The notes below the pieces were generated by a model, which did not search any database, was not told the DNA's origin, and saw only the letters and a list, made by a program, of their open reading frames with translations. A program made the position numbers and the translations under genes. A stretch of DNA of 64,000 nucleotides from NCBI RefSeq assembly GCF_000455445.1, contig NZ_HG417094.1, forward strand, positions 12,834-76,833, given 5' to 3'. Positions 17,635 to 26,182 of the stretch are shown here, in pieces (positions within the stretch are counted from its first letter, which is position 1; the number at the start of each line of letters is the position of its first letter). This stretch comes from Hoylesella timonensis 4401737 = DSM 22865 = JCM 15640 (GTDB taxonomy: Bacteria; Bacteroidota; Bacteroidia; Bacteroidales; Bacteroidaceae).

Positions 17635-18945
17635 TTACCTATTGTGTTGTTTACCTTTCAAGTATTCATAGCCAAAGCGGCAACGTAAACATTCTTTACG
17701 TTCACAATATTGCCTCTGTAGCTGGACGAGAGCTTGTGTGTCTCCAGCATTTTCCACCTTGATTCCGCTCTCTTGCCATTTCCTGACAATGTGATTTGTC
17801 TCTGGCTGAAGCTGTTCTAAGTAATTCAAAGCTTTATCACATAGCTCCTCCTCATCGTGATATTTTCCATAAGCAAAAAGGATGGGGATTACCGTGTTGA
17901 TGAGTAATACATTAAGGGAGGACTCAGATATTCTTTTTTCCGATTTCTTACTCACCGCTCCAAACACATAATGGGTCTGCCAATAGGCAGAAACGCCCGA
18001 TTTCATCGTGTCTTTTAAGGCCTTTAATGATTCGCTTTCTACCAAATTTCTTAAGCCGAATCGGTGAGAGTGATACAAGGTAGCCAATTGAGCAATGCGA
18101 ATATTGGGGAAATTTTGAGGTCGTAATCGTAAGAATTTCCATCTCTTACCCTCCATTGGCTGCAAGTTAAATTTGTGTTGTAAATACAGATATTCGTTTT
18201 GCAACCGCTCAAAATAACCCTCTGTATCCATTGTTGCATGGTATTTCTCGAGTATCAATGAGCGTTCCAAAAGCCCTGCTTGCCCCATAAAAAACGCCTC
18301 TACCTGAAAAAGGTCATCACGATGGTGAGCCACACTGTGCAAAGGAATGTGCATCGCCCATTGCTCAAACGCATCGCCATTGACGCCAAAGCCAAAATTG
18401 CGTGCCAAAGTAACAAATAAAACTGTCTCCCAATCGCCTTGGCAAAGAGCCAAGCGTTGTTTTATTTGCAATGTTTTTTGCTCCAATCGTTCTGTTTGCA
18501 AGGCAGACAACCACGCATGAACAGTGATTCGAGGCATTTCCGAAACCACTTCATGGCAAGGAGGATAAGCGTCAGCCATGAGCAGTTGTTCGTATTGCTG
18601 TTCCACCTGCTGGGGTACTTGAAGTTCCAATTGTGGAATTTCCCTGCCCGTTGTTGTGCGAACAGGCGTATCTACGTCCCCAGATACATGTAAGACAACA
18701 TTATTATAGTTGGTATCTTGATCATGATGATGTGCATACCAATCGCTCGATTTGTTGTGAATCTCAATATTTCCCACCCAAACAGTGTCCGCCAACTTAA
18801 TCTTTGCGTTGATAAAGTCAGGACCTGCATCGCTATTGTGCAATCCTGTATCTATCACCTCAACCAACTGACCATCCGTAGTGGCCAGTTGTGTCAAGGG
18901 AAACAGTCGATGTTTCCAACAATAGTGCAGCAGTTGCTCTGTCAT
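17635..18945 (-). CDS. DUF2851 family protein
   Basis: The 436-residue protein matches DUF2851, a family common in Bacteroidetes and of unknown function. It begins MTEQLLHYCWKHRLFP and carries the typical HNSDAGPDFINAKI and WVGNIEIHNKSSDWYAHHHD segments. The C-terminus has four clustered cysteines in CERKECLRCRFGY, a plausible metal site. The N-terminal Asp/Glu-rich segment (NSDAGPDF...GNIEIH) resembles nuclease-like acidic motifs, though that is only a suggestion. There is no signal peptide. It lies 60 bases upstream of the thioesterase gene on the same strand. Confidence 0.88.
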   Translation of the reverse strand: MTEQLLHYCWKHRLFPLTQLATTDGQLVEVIDTGLHNSDAGPDFINAKIKLADTVWVGNIEIHNKSSDWYAHHHDQDTNYNNVVLHVSGDVDTPVRTTTGREIPQLELQVPQQVEQQYEQLLMADAYPPCHEVVSEMPRITVHAWLSALQTERLEQKTLQIKQRLALCQGDWETVLFVTLARNFGFGVNGDAFEQWAMHIPLHSVAHHRDDLFQVEAFFMGQAGLLERSLILEKYHATMDTEGYFERLQNEYLYLQHKFNLQPMEGKRWKFLRLRPQNFPNIRIAQLATLYHSHRFGLRNLVESESLKALKDTMKSGVSAYWQTHYVFGAVSKKSEKRISESSLNVLLINTVIPILFAYGKYHDEEELCDKALNYLEQLQPETNHIVRKWQESGIKVENAGDTQALVQLQRQYCERKECLRCRFGYEYLKGKQHNR

Positions 18946-19084
18946 CTTTAGTGGGATAAAGTCTTCTGCAAAGCTACAAAATATTTTCTATTTATGGTAT
19001 CAACAGCTCTTTTCTTTTGTTATGAATCTTTAGTCTCTCCACATATTGTTGGACAAAGAGGTGTGTGCAACAGAAAAAATGTCC

Positions 19085-19924
19085 TTACATGTTAATGCCG
19101 ATACCTACGCCAAAGGGCATCGCATGGATACCTTTTTTGAATAACGGTGTCAGGGCGTAGTGCGCATAAAGGTTTACACTGCCATAGCCCACGTATGCCT
19201 CTGCGTTTATGCCTAAGGCGTTGATGCCCAAATCGCGTGATACTGTGTGTTTTTGTTTACCTATGCGGTATTTTGAAACTTCCTTATAACGATATTCCAA
19301 GGCGAGACCGCCGCCAGCAAAGATTTTCCTTCTCCCAATACGCTTTTGCCATTCTACCATGATTGGTAACTTGACGTAATAATATTTCAAGAAGCTGGTG
19401 GTCACATCTTTTTCTTCCAACGGTAGCATACGTGTTTCTTCCTCAACTCTGTTGATGACAGATGAAGTGTTGAAGTGGTTGTGAACAAAGCCAAACTGCA
19501 AGGAAGAAACCAAGCCAAGCGTGTTTTGCTTGTTGAGCGACAAACCTATTTGGCAAGGCGAGAAGCCCCATTCGCTCGATTTGGTGTCACGCATTACTAC
19601 ATTGCTGTTGGCATTTAGCAAATTGGCACCATAGTAGAAATCGGGGAAATGTGGGTAAAATGTTCGTTTAGAATTCTTCCGAATAGGGATAAAAGGAGAG
19701 AAAACAAACACCTGTTCTACCTCTTGTCCGTCAACAAAGTTCACCTCGCGCGTCTTTTTCCATTGGTGTCCCTGACTATCAAAGATGCTGACAGAGATTC
19801 CAAGTGAATCGTTGTGAATCACAACCTTGTTCTTACCAAGCATCACACTGGTGGTATCAGTTCCTTCGGCTGCATACGATAATGTTGCTGTGCAAAGCAT
19901 GAATGCAAAAAATAGTTTTTTCAT
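19085..19924 (-). CDS. Outer-membrane beta-barrel protein
   Basis: The 279-residue protein has a signal peptide (MKKLFFAFMLCTATLSYA) and alternating hydrophobic/polar strands. The second half (LGLVSSLQFGF, YYVKLPIMVEWQKR, NAEAYVGYGSVNLYAHYAL) matches porin-like small barrels of the PorT type in Bacteroidetes. The barrel probably has 8 strands, ending MPFGVGIGINM. It is the last gene of a four-gene set headed by an ECF sigma factor. The function is unknown; a cell-envelope stress or sensing role is inferred from the operon. Confidence 0.8.
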   Translation of the reverse strand: MKKLFFAFMLCTATLSYAAEGTDTTSVMLGKNKVVIHNDSLGISVSIFDSQGHQWKKTREVNFVDGQEVEQVFVFSPFIPIRKNSKRTFYPHFPDFYYGANLLNANSNVVMRDTKSSEWGFSPCQIGLSLNKQNTLGLVSSLQFGFVHNHFNTSSVINRVEEETRMLPLEEKDVTTSFLKYYYVKLPIMVEWQKRIGRRKIFAGGGLALEYRYKEVSKYRIGKQKHTVSRDLGINALGINAEAYVGYGSVNLYAHYALTPLFKKGIHAMPFGVGIGINM

Positions 19925-19963
19925 ATTGTATAAATTTTTATGTTGTCAATTGCTTGTGATGTA

Positions 19964-20416
19964 TCATCGTTGAGAATAGCACATTTTCATGATTTCATCG
20001 GGGGTTAAGGCTCCTTCGATATAAATCACGGTTCCGCTATTTTTCGTGCCTTTCCCAAAAAGAATGTAACGGTTAATACCTTCTTTTAGGGGCGTCATCA
20101 TGTAATATCCACTGATCACCCGCCCATCTTCTATCACCTCTTTTATCTTTTTTGCCTGCTTTCTGTCCGCTTTCAAATAAGGTTCTATCACGGGTGCAAG
20201 ATTTTTGTAGGTAAGCGACTTGTAGACATCAAGTTGGAAACCACGTAAGGAGGTGTGGCGTAGAAGCACCATCTTACAGTTTTTGGCACGTGCAAAACGG
20301 TCAAAAACTTGTTCTATTTGTAGTTTTTGTTGTGCCGACATTGATAGTGTAGCGCCGAAAAGCAACACGCACAAAATCAGTCTTTGCCATTTGTCAGCGA
20401 GTAGGTTAGTTCTCAT
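19964..20416 (-). CDS. Small secreted protein of unknown function in a sigma-factor operon
   Basis: The 150-residue product has a signal peptide (about residues 10-28, ending TLSMSAQQ) and a compact mature domain of about 120 residues with mixed alpha/beta character. I do not recognise the family with confidence; the size and sigma/anti-sigma context resemble small Bacteroidetes proteins of the DUF4252/DUF6108 kind. Its start overlaps the stop of the anti-sigma candidate by 11 bases, so expression is coupled. It may be secreted or periplasmic. Confidence 0.72.
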   Translation of the reverse strand: MRTNLLADKWQRLILCVLLFGATLSMSAQQKLQIEQVFDRFARAKNCKMVLLRHTSLRGFQLDVYKSLTYKNLAPVIEPYLKADRKQAKKIKEVIEDGRVISGYYMMTPLKEGINRYILFGKGTKNSGTVIYIEGALTPDEIMKMCYSQR

Positions 20417-20846
20417 GATTGGTTTCTCCTATTTGAAAAAGTGCATTAAAATCTTCTTGCTGGGTAGAGGATACGTTGCCGAGTGCATTTTCCGCCTCCC
20501 GTATCACCGTTTCTTGGTTCGTTGTCTTCTCGCCATTGATGATGACGTAATTAGCCGATGAAGATTGAAATTGAAAGGTGAGCATAAAGAGGAATATGAA
20601 GACTGCTGCCACAGAGACGGCAGTGGCAAGCCATGACCAATGTAGCCTCCTGCGATGCGGATAGGACTCTTTGTGCTGTTGTCGCTGGTGTAGTTCCCAA
20701 ACAAAGAGTTGTCGAAGGGGTTGCCACGCCTCAGGTATATCGCCTTTAACAGTAGCGAAGTACATGCGCAACTCATCTTCTTCCCGACACGACGTGTCAC
20801 CGTTAAGATATTTCTCTATCAGTTGGTTAATTTTCTGTTCGTTCAT
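20406..20846 (-). CDS. Probable membrane anti-sigma factor
   Basis: The start at ATG 20846 is preferred over the far upstream in-frame ATG at 20999, because a GGGAAAC-like purine tract sits just before it and the upstream stretch overlaps the sigma gene. The product is 146 residues: a cytoplasmic helical N-terminus (about 1-55) with MNEQKINQLIEKYLNG, similar to anti-sigma N-termini, then one transmembrane helix (about 60-85, WLATAVSVAAVFIFLFMLTF) and a short periplasmic tail. It directly follows an ECF sigma gene. The role is inferred from position and topology. Confidence 0.78.
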   Translation of the reverse strand: MNEQKINQLIEKYLNGDTSCREEDELRMYFATVKGDIPEAWQPLRQLFVWELHQRQQHKESYPHRRRLHWSWLATAVSVAAVFIFLFMLTFQFQSSSANYVIINGEKTTNQETVIREAENALGNVSSTQQEDFNALFQIGETNHEN

Positions 20847-20871
20847 CTTGTTTCCCTTTCTTTCAATAGAC

Positions 20872-21381
20872 CTATTTTCTCCCCATTTCATCGGTGATAC
20901 GCAACAACTCTTTTCTGACGAATCGGCGTGCTCGTGACAAGTTTTGTCGTAAGGCTTCAGGACTGCATCCGCATAGGGTTTGTATTTCATGTGCCTCATA
21001 TCCTTCTATCTCCTTGAGCATAAATATTTGTTGTTGCAACGGTGGCAGCTGTTGTACTACGCACCGCACCATTCGCAATTCGTCGTTGAGTTCACACTCG
21101 TGCGTGAACTCTATAGCCTGCTCTGGTTGTTGTAGTCGTTGTTCACACTCTAATTGGCGATGCCGATAATGGTCTATTGCTATTCCTTTGAGCGTTTTGA
21201 TAGCCAATGCCTCAAGGTTAGGATGTGTTTCTAACGTTTCGCGCATGCCCCACAGCTTGAGCAACGTCTCTTGCACCAAGTCTTGTGCGTCTACATTGCC
21301 TGGTTTCATGGCACTTGCCTGCTTGAGCAACACACTTTGTAGTGCCACGACTTTCTTGCCAAAGGTTTGAATGTCTATCAT
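20872..21381 (-). CDS. ECF-type RNA polymerase sigma factor
   Basis: The 169-residue protein has region 2 (DAQDLVQETLLKLWG) and region 4 (LPPLQQQIFMLKEIEGYEAHEIQTLCG, then SPEALRQNLSRARRFVRKEL) as in ECF sigma factors. It heads an operon with a membrane anti-sigma candidate, a secreted protein and an outer-membrane barrel. No promoter was obvious directly upstream, consistent with autoregulation through an unknown ECF promoter. Confidence 0.93.
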   Translation of the reverse strand: MIDIQTFGKKVVALQSVLLKQASAMKPGNVDAQDLVQETLLKLWGMRETLETHPNLEALAIKTLKGIAIDHYRHRQLECEQRLQQPEQAIEFTHECELNDELRMVRCVVQQLPPLQQQIFMLKEIEGYEAHEIQTLCGCSPEALRQNLSRARRFVRKELLRITDEMGRK

Positions 21382-21756
21382 CTATATCGTAAACGAATGA
21401 AATCGCATTTTGTGACATCAATTCATCATTATTTTTTTCGGTGTGCTATTTTCGGTTTGCAACCGTTTACGAAAATCGTCTAAAAATGAGTGGAAATAAG
21501 TCCTTTTTGTTAAAATAATTGACATTTTTCAAATCGCGAAATAGAAATTTTTAAGGTAAAAATAGGAGGCAAAAGTGCGATTTTTTTGCCCTTTCTTGGT
21601 TGAAGCATTGAGATAAGGCTGCTAAAACGTGCAATCAAGCCCGTTATTACATTAACCTTGAAGTGCTAACTGCATGAGTTAAGCCTCCAAAAGCAATGCT
21701 TGAATGACATGAAGAATAGGGAAGATTTGCTTAATGTATTGATTGTTAGCATATTG

Positions 21757-21807
21757 CAAAATTCGCGTATTTGCGACCGAGGAATGGGTTGGTTGCAAAT
21801 ATGCGCG
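21757..21807 (+). repeat. Hairpin related to the end of the 400-bp repeat
   Basis: The first 22 bases (21757-21778) are identical to 58851-58872 inside the second 400-bp repeat. CGCGTATTTGCGACC (21764-21778) pairs with GGTTGCAAATATGCGCG (21791-21807), apart from a 2-base bulge and one G-T pair. It lies in the 574-base gap between the ECF sigma gene and dapB, about 150 bases before the dapB start. Otherwise that gap holds only the dapB promoter. Confidence 0.75.
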
Positions 21808-21902
21808 TATTTTGGACGTTACGCAAAATTTTTCAAAAAAATAAATTCCTGTGAAGAAAAAGCCGAAATGGCGTCAATAAAATTTAAAAACAAATGCAAT
21901 AT

Positions 21903-21933
21903 TTTGATTTTCAACCGTTTTACACTATCTTTG
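21903..21933 (+). promoter_or_regulatory. Promoter of the dapB-lepB cluster
   Basis: TTTG at 21903-21906 and TATCTTTG at 21926-21933 have an exact 19-base spacer, matching the Bacteroidetes consensus. The dapB ATG is at 21956, leaving a leader of about 17 bases. Confidence 0.7.
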
Positions 21934-21955
21934 TCATCATTTAAAAGTATGTGAT

Positions 21956-22711
21956 ATGAAGATAGCACTGATAGGATATGGCAAGATGGGCAAGATGATA
22001 GAACAAATTGCCAAAGATAGAGGGCATGAAATTGTGTGCGTTATCGACCTCAATAACCAAGAAGATTTTGATAGTCAGGAATTTATATCGGCTGATGTGG
22101 CAATAGAGTTTACCACACCTACGGCAGCCTATGGTAACTATTTGCGAGCCTTTGCACATCATGTAAAGGTGGTGAGTGGATCTACAGGTTGGATGAAAGA
22201 ACACGGCGAAGACGTGAAGCGCATGTGTAGCGAGGAGGGACAAACCTTGTTTTGGGCATCAAACTTCAGTATTGGGGTGGCAATCTTCTCGGCAGTCAAT
22301 CGTTATTTGGCTAAAATTATGAACCAATATCCACAATATGAAGTGAGAATGGAAGAAACTCACCATGTTCATAAACTGGATGCACCCTCGGGAACAGCCA
22401 TCACCTTAGCTGAAGAAATTGTCGATGAAATGGACAGAATTCACGGTTGGAAGAAGGGAGTGCTGCATGCAGCTGATGGCAGTGTGAGTGGTAACAACTC
22501 TATGGTTGCGGATCAAATATCCATTGACAGTGTCAGAAAGGGAGAGGTGCCTGGCATCCATACCGTAACTTATGACAGTGAAGCCGACCAAATTACCATT
22601 TCGCACAGTGCGCATAATCGAAAGGGGTTTGCCTTAGGTGCTGTTTTGGCTGCTGAATATACGGCTCAGCATACAGGACTGCTTACAACAAGCGACCTTT
22701 TCAAATTTTAA
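21956..22711 (+). CDS. dapB: 4-hydroxy-tetrahydrodipicolinate reductase
   Basis: The 251-residue protein has the N-terminal NAD(P)-binding segment MKIALIGYGKMGKMIE and the DapB signature EETHHVHKLDAPSGTAITLA, with the catalytic His-His and Lys residues. The C-terminal segment GFALGAVLAAEYTAQHTG is typical. It reduces 4-hydroxy-tetrahydrodipicolinate in the lysine/diaminopimelate pathway. It is the first gene of a plus-strand cluster with lepB (44-base gap), the S26-like gene and the WbqC-like gene. Confidence 0.96.
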   Translation: MKIALIGYGKMGKMIEQIAKDRGHEIVCVIDLNNQEDFDSQEFISADVAIEFTTPTAAYGNYLRAFAHHVKVVSGSTGWMKEHGEDVKRMCSEEGQTLFWASNFSIGVAIFSAVNRYLAKIMNQYPQYEVRMEETHHVHKLDAPSGTAITLAEEIVDEMDRIHGWKKGVLHAADGSVSGNNSMVADQISIDSVRKGEVPGIHTVTYDSEADQITISHSAHNRKGFALGAVLAAEYTAQHTGLLTTSDLFKF

Positions 22712-22755
22712 GTAACCATCCACTTCGTTTGTATATATAGATTTTTAGATACATC

Positions 22756-24201
22756 ATGATTGATAAAGAGAAAGCAAAACTGAATATGAAGGCACAATGG
22801 GCCAAGTTCGTTGTCGTACTTATTTTATATCTTTTATTTCTTTACTGGGTAGAAAGTTGGTGGGGACTTTTGGTTGTACCATTCATCTTTGACGTATATA
22901 TCACCAAGAAGATACGTTGGCAGTGGTGGAAAGATGCCGAACCTCCTGTAAGGTTTGTGATGAGTTGGGTAGATGCCTTGGTATTTGCCTTGGTGGCGGT
23001 GTACTTCATCAACCTCTTCGTATTTCAAAATTACGTCATTCCATCGTCCTCTTTAGAGAAATCATTGCTCACTGGAGATTATCTTTTCGTGAGCAAGGTG
23101 AGTTATGGACCGCGTATTCCACAGACACCACTTACAATGCCCCTAACTCAGCACACTCTTCCTGTCATCAACACGAAGAGCTATTTGGAATTTCCTCATT
23201 GGGACTATCGGCGAGTGAAAGGGCTGGGGGCAGTGAAGCTTAACGACATTGTGGTGTTCAATTATCCCGCAGGCGATACTATCTGTACAGAACTTCCTTA
23301 TCAAACAGAATACTATAATATGGTGTATGGCTTTGGACAACAAATCTACGCACAAAATAATGGCGGTGAAGTAAATCTCAATACGTTGAACAGACAGCAG
23401 CAACACGATTATTTTCAGCAGGTTTATGCCTTAGGAAGACAGTACATTGCCAGCAATCCAGTAGAGTTTGGCGATATTGACAGTCGGCCTACCGATAGGC
23501 GTGAAAACTATGTGAAACGCTGTGTTGGCTTGCCAGGACAAACATTACAGATAAAAAACCGTATCGTATATCTGGACGGGAAACCTAACAAAGAACCCGA
23601 AAATGTGCAGTACACTTATTATGTGAAACTGAAAAACGAAATTCCAGAGTCGCTCATAGAAGAGTTGGGCATTTCGATGGAAGACCTTGCCAGCTTGCAG
23701 CGCAATGGTTTTATGCCGCTTACAAAGAAGGCAGTTCGCACATTGGCAGCTCGCAAAGATATTGTAGAGAGCATTCGGATAAATACCGATGCCACCGTTG
23801 GTGACCTATATCCACAGAATGCCGTGACGGGTTGGACACGTGATAACTATGGACCGATATGGATTCCCGCTAAGGGAAAAAGTTTACAGATAGATATGAA
23901 CAACATTGCCATCTACGAACGACCTATCAGAGTGTATGAGGGCAATCAATTGGAAGTTAAAAACAATCAGATATATATCAACGGTAGGCTGGCTCATCGT
24001 TATACTTTTAAGTTGGACTACTACTGGATGATGGGTGACAATCGACACAATTCGGCAGATAGTCGCTATTGGGGATTTGTTCCAGAAGACCACATTGTGG
24101 GCAAGCCTATTTTCATTTGGTGGTCGTCTGACCCTGATCGAAAAGGCTTCAAAGGCATTCGATGGAATCGACTATTTCGACTGGTTGACAATATTAAATA
24201 G
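22756..24201 (+). CDS. lepB: Signal peptidase I
   Basis: The 481-residue protein is longer than typical LepB (about 320) because of an insertion in the periplasmic domain, which is usual in Bacteroidetes. Hydrophobic segments lie at about 15-50 and 70-95. Family boxes are visible: IPSSSLEKSL with the catalytic Ser, NYVKRCVGLPG with the catalytic Lys, and GDNRHNSADSRYWGFV. It cleaves signal peptides at the outer face of the inner membrane. Many gene products in this window carry such signals. Confidence 0.95.
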   Translation: MIDKEKAKLNMKAQWAKFVVVLILYLLFLYWVESWWGLLVVPFIFDVYITKKIRWQWWKDAEPPVRFVMSWVDALVFALVAVYFINLFVFQNYVIPSSSLEKSLLTGDYLFVSKVSYGPRIPQTPLTMPLTQHTLPVINTKSYLEFPHWDYRRVKGLGAVKLNDIVVFNYPAGDTICTELPYQTEYYNMVYGFGQQIYAQNNGGEVNLNTLNRQQQHDYFQQVYALGRQYIASNPVEFGDIDSRPTDRRENYVKRCVGLPGQTLQIKNRIVYLDGKPNKEPENVQYTYYVKLKNEIPESLIEELGISMEDLASLQRNGFMPLTKKAVRTLAARKDIVESIRINTDATVGDLYPQNAVTGWTRDNYGPIWIPAKGKSLQIDMNNIAIYERPIRVYEGNQLEVKNNQIYINGRLAHRYTFKLDYYWMMGDNRHNSADSRYWGFVPEDHIVGKPIFIWWSSDPDRKGFKGIRWNRLFRLVDNIK

Positions 24202-24216
24202 ATAGAAAACCATACC

Positions 24217-24678
24217 TTGCGAAACATTTTACAATGGATGCTGTCCATCGTAGTGTGTACGGTAGTGATGTTAGCTATACGTGCATATCTGTTTACCATC
24301 TTTATTGTACCCAATGAGGAGTTGCGACCAGCACTTCAGAAGGGAGACAGAGTATTGGTGAACAGACTTTCGCACACTCATTTTTCAAAGGGAGACGTGG
24401 TGTTGTTCCGTTTCAAACAAGAGGCTTTGGGGCGCATCATAGCAATACCTGGCGATACCATCGTAGTAAAGGGAGAACAATATAAAATACCAAACTACTG
24501 CCATGGTAGTTGTACTTGTGGTGAATGCCAATTCGTACTCGTCAGCAATGGGCAACAACAAGCATTGGTGAGACAAGGAGATATTATTGGCAAGACGTAT
24601 TCGTTATGGAGATGGAAACATCGACAGAAAAAACACGAATACAACGTGCCAGCCCACAGGCAGAGTAATGGCAGTTAA
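24217..24678 (+). CDS. S26 signal-peptidase-like protein lacking the Ser-Lys dyad
   Basis: The 153-residue protein begins with a membrane helix (MLSIVVCTVVMLAIRAYLF) and continues as a short S26 fold. The Ser box, P-S-x-S in active enzymes, reads VPNEELRPAL, with Glu in place of the catalytic Ser. The Lys box (K-R-V-x-G-L-P-G-D in active enzymes) reads LGRIIAIPGD, with Gly in place of Lys. The GDN-x-x-x-S-x-D-S-R box is missing. It follows lepB by 15 bases. Start: TTG at 24217 or ATG at 24238; both are plausible. It carries a Cys cluster (CHGSCTCGEC) unlike active LepB. It is probably a non-catalytic paralogue, perhaps modulating LepB; that role is inferred. Confidence 0.8.
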   Translation: MRNILQWMLSIVVCTVVMLAIRAYLFTIFIVPNEELRPALQKGDRVLVNRLSHTHFSKGDVVLFRFKQEALGRIIAIPGDTIVVKGEQYKIPNYCHGSCTCGECQFVLVSNGQQQALVRQGDIIGKTYSLWRWKHRQKKHEYNVPAHRQSNGS

Positions 24679-24709
24679 GTAATGATAAGTTAAGATAATA
24701 CACAACCAA

Positions 24710-25339
24710 ATGGCATCTGTTCTTTTGTCATCCACCTATTTCGGTCCTATTCAGTGGTATCAGAAACTCTATCGCCATGAATGCTGTTACATAGAGAAGT
24801 ACGACCATTTCATCAAGCAAACTTATCGCAACCGTTGCCAAATAGCGACAACCCAAGGTGTACAAACGTTGAGCATCCCCGTAGAAAAATTCGACGCTCC
24901 TAAATGCTTGATGTGCGACGTACGCATTAGCGACCATGCGAATTGGCGGCATGTGCATTGGAATGCTTTAGTATCCGCTTACGGTGAGAGTCCTTTTTTT
25001 GAATTTTATGAAGACGATATTCGTCCTTTTTTTACCAAGAAATGGACTTTCTTATATGATTTTAATTTTGAAATCATGCAGAAAATGTGTGAACTCTTGG
25101 ATATTGAACCGAACGTTCGAGCGACAACAGAATATCTGAAGATAGGGGAGGGACACGGTGATGCGTCAGAAGTGGTAGACTTTCGTGAGGCTATTCATCC
25201 CAAACGCCCACAGCCTGATTGTTCGTTCCAACCACAGCCCTACTACCAAGTATATGCGGAGAAACATGGATTCCTTCCTAATTTAAGTATTATTGACTTG
25301 CTGATGAACTTAGGCAACGAAGCGATTTTGTTGCTTTAG
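24710..25339 (+). CDS. WbqC-like family protein
   Basis: The 209-residue protein shows the WbqC-like signature near its start: LSSTYFGPIQWYQKLYRHE, then YEKYDHFIKQTYRNRCQI-like residues at about 27-45 and TLSIPVE. WbqC-like proteins occur in glycan/O-antigen biosynthesis loci and in Bacteroidetes lepB clusters; their activity is poorly defined. The C-terminus QVYAEKHGFLPNLSIIDLLMNLG is also typical. It follows the S26-like gene by 31 bases on the same strand. Confidence 0.88.
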   Translation: MASVLLSSTYFGPIQWYQKLYRHECCYIEKYDHFIKQTYRNRCQIATTQGVQTLSIPVEKFDAPKCLMCDVRISDHANWRHVHWNALVSAYGESPFFEFYEDDIRPFFTKKWTFLYDFNFEIMQKMCELLDIEPNVRATTEYLKIGEGHGDASEVVDFREAIHPKRPQPDCSFQPQPYYQVYAEKHGFLPNLSIIDLLMNLGNEAILLL

Positions 25340-25480
25340 CAAACCTTTGCATCAAATAGGGTGTACGAGTACATTCAATTTTATTCGATAGCAGCTTAGT
25401 AATTACAGGTCAAACGGAGGACTGACAGTAAATCTATTGTTAAAAATAATAATAATCAAGTGATGTTTCAATTTTTCTCG

Positions 25481-25488
25481 TATCTTTG
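25481..25488 (+). promoter_or_regulatory. -7 element before the DUF3332 gene
   Basis: TATCTTTG matches the Bacteroidetes -7 consensus TAnnTTTG and lies 30 bases before the ATG. No clear TTTG partner was found at the expected distance. Confidence 0.4.
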
Positions 25489-25518
25489 AATTCCAAATAT
25501 TACTCACTAATAAATTGA

Positions 25519-26070
25519 ATGATGAAGACAAAAAAGATGAAGGTTGCCACCTTTTTATTAGCAGGCGCATTGGTTTCTACCTCATGTGTAGGAAGTTTTA
25601 GCTTGTTCAATAAGCTGGCAAGTTGGAACAGAACTGCGACAGACAGCAAGTTTCTCAATGAACTTATTTTCTTAATTATTTCTCCTGCTTATGGCATTTG
25701 TAGTGCAGCCGATGCATTGGTATTGAATACCATTGAGTTCTGGACTGGCGACAATCCTATGGCAAATGTTGGTAAGACGAAACAGGTAATGGGGCAAGAT
25801 GGAAAATATTACGCAGTGAAGACCCTTCAAGATGGCTATGAAATTACAAGTCCTGAAGGTCAAACGACGAAATTTATTTATGACAAATCCTTGAATGCTT
25901 GGTCGCAAGTGGTTGCAGGAAAGCAGACGGAGATGTTTCGCATCAATGAAGATGGAACCGTACGTGTAACACTTCCTGAAGGAAAACAAATGAATGTTGC
26001 GATGAACGAGGCTGGTCTTTACCAAGTAAGAATGGCAGTAAATGGCGGTACTTATTGGGCGATGAGATAA
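25519..26070 (+). CDS. DUF3332 family lipoprotein
   Basis: The 183-residue protein has a lipoprotein signal (LAGALVSTSC). The conserved segment SCVGSFSLFNKLASWN, followed by two hydrophobic stretches (LIFLIISPAYGICSAADALVLNTIEFWTG as separate parts), is typical of DUF3332. The function is unknown. The second half is a beta-rich domain with repeated EGQTTKF/EGKQMNV-like hairpins. It is flanked by its own promoter and a strong terminator, so it is probably monocistronic. Confidence 0.87.
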   Translation: MMKTKKMKVATFLLAGALVSTSCVGSFSLFNKLASWNRTATDSKFLNELIFLIISPAYGICSAADALVLNTIEFWTGDNPMANVGKTKQVMGQDGKYYAVKTLQDGYEITSPEGQTTKFIYDKSLNAWSQVVAGKQTEMFRINEDGTVRVTLPEGKQMNVAMNEAGLYQVRMAVNGGTYWAMR

Positions 26071-26101
26071 AGAAAAGATAACATTCTAAAAGATACAGTA
26101 C

Positions 26102-26148
26102 GAGCTACATAGCGCAAAATGTCATCAATATTTTGTGCTATGTAGCTC
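26102..26148. terminator. Strong bidirectional terminator
   Basis: A 19-bp stem (26102-26120 with 26130-26148, one G-T pair) encloses a 9-base loop. It lies between the converging DUF3332 gene (plus) and M16 peptidase gene (minus), so it can serve both. Confidence 0.8.
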
Positions 26149-26182
26149 AATTTTATGGACTATTCTTTGATCGCCAACGAAG

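Noticed and set aside
21700-21954. 84-codon frame before dapB
   Set aside because: Overlaps the dapB promoter and the repeated hairpin; no protein family seen.
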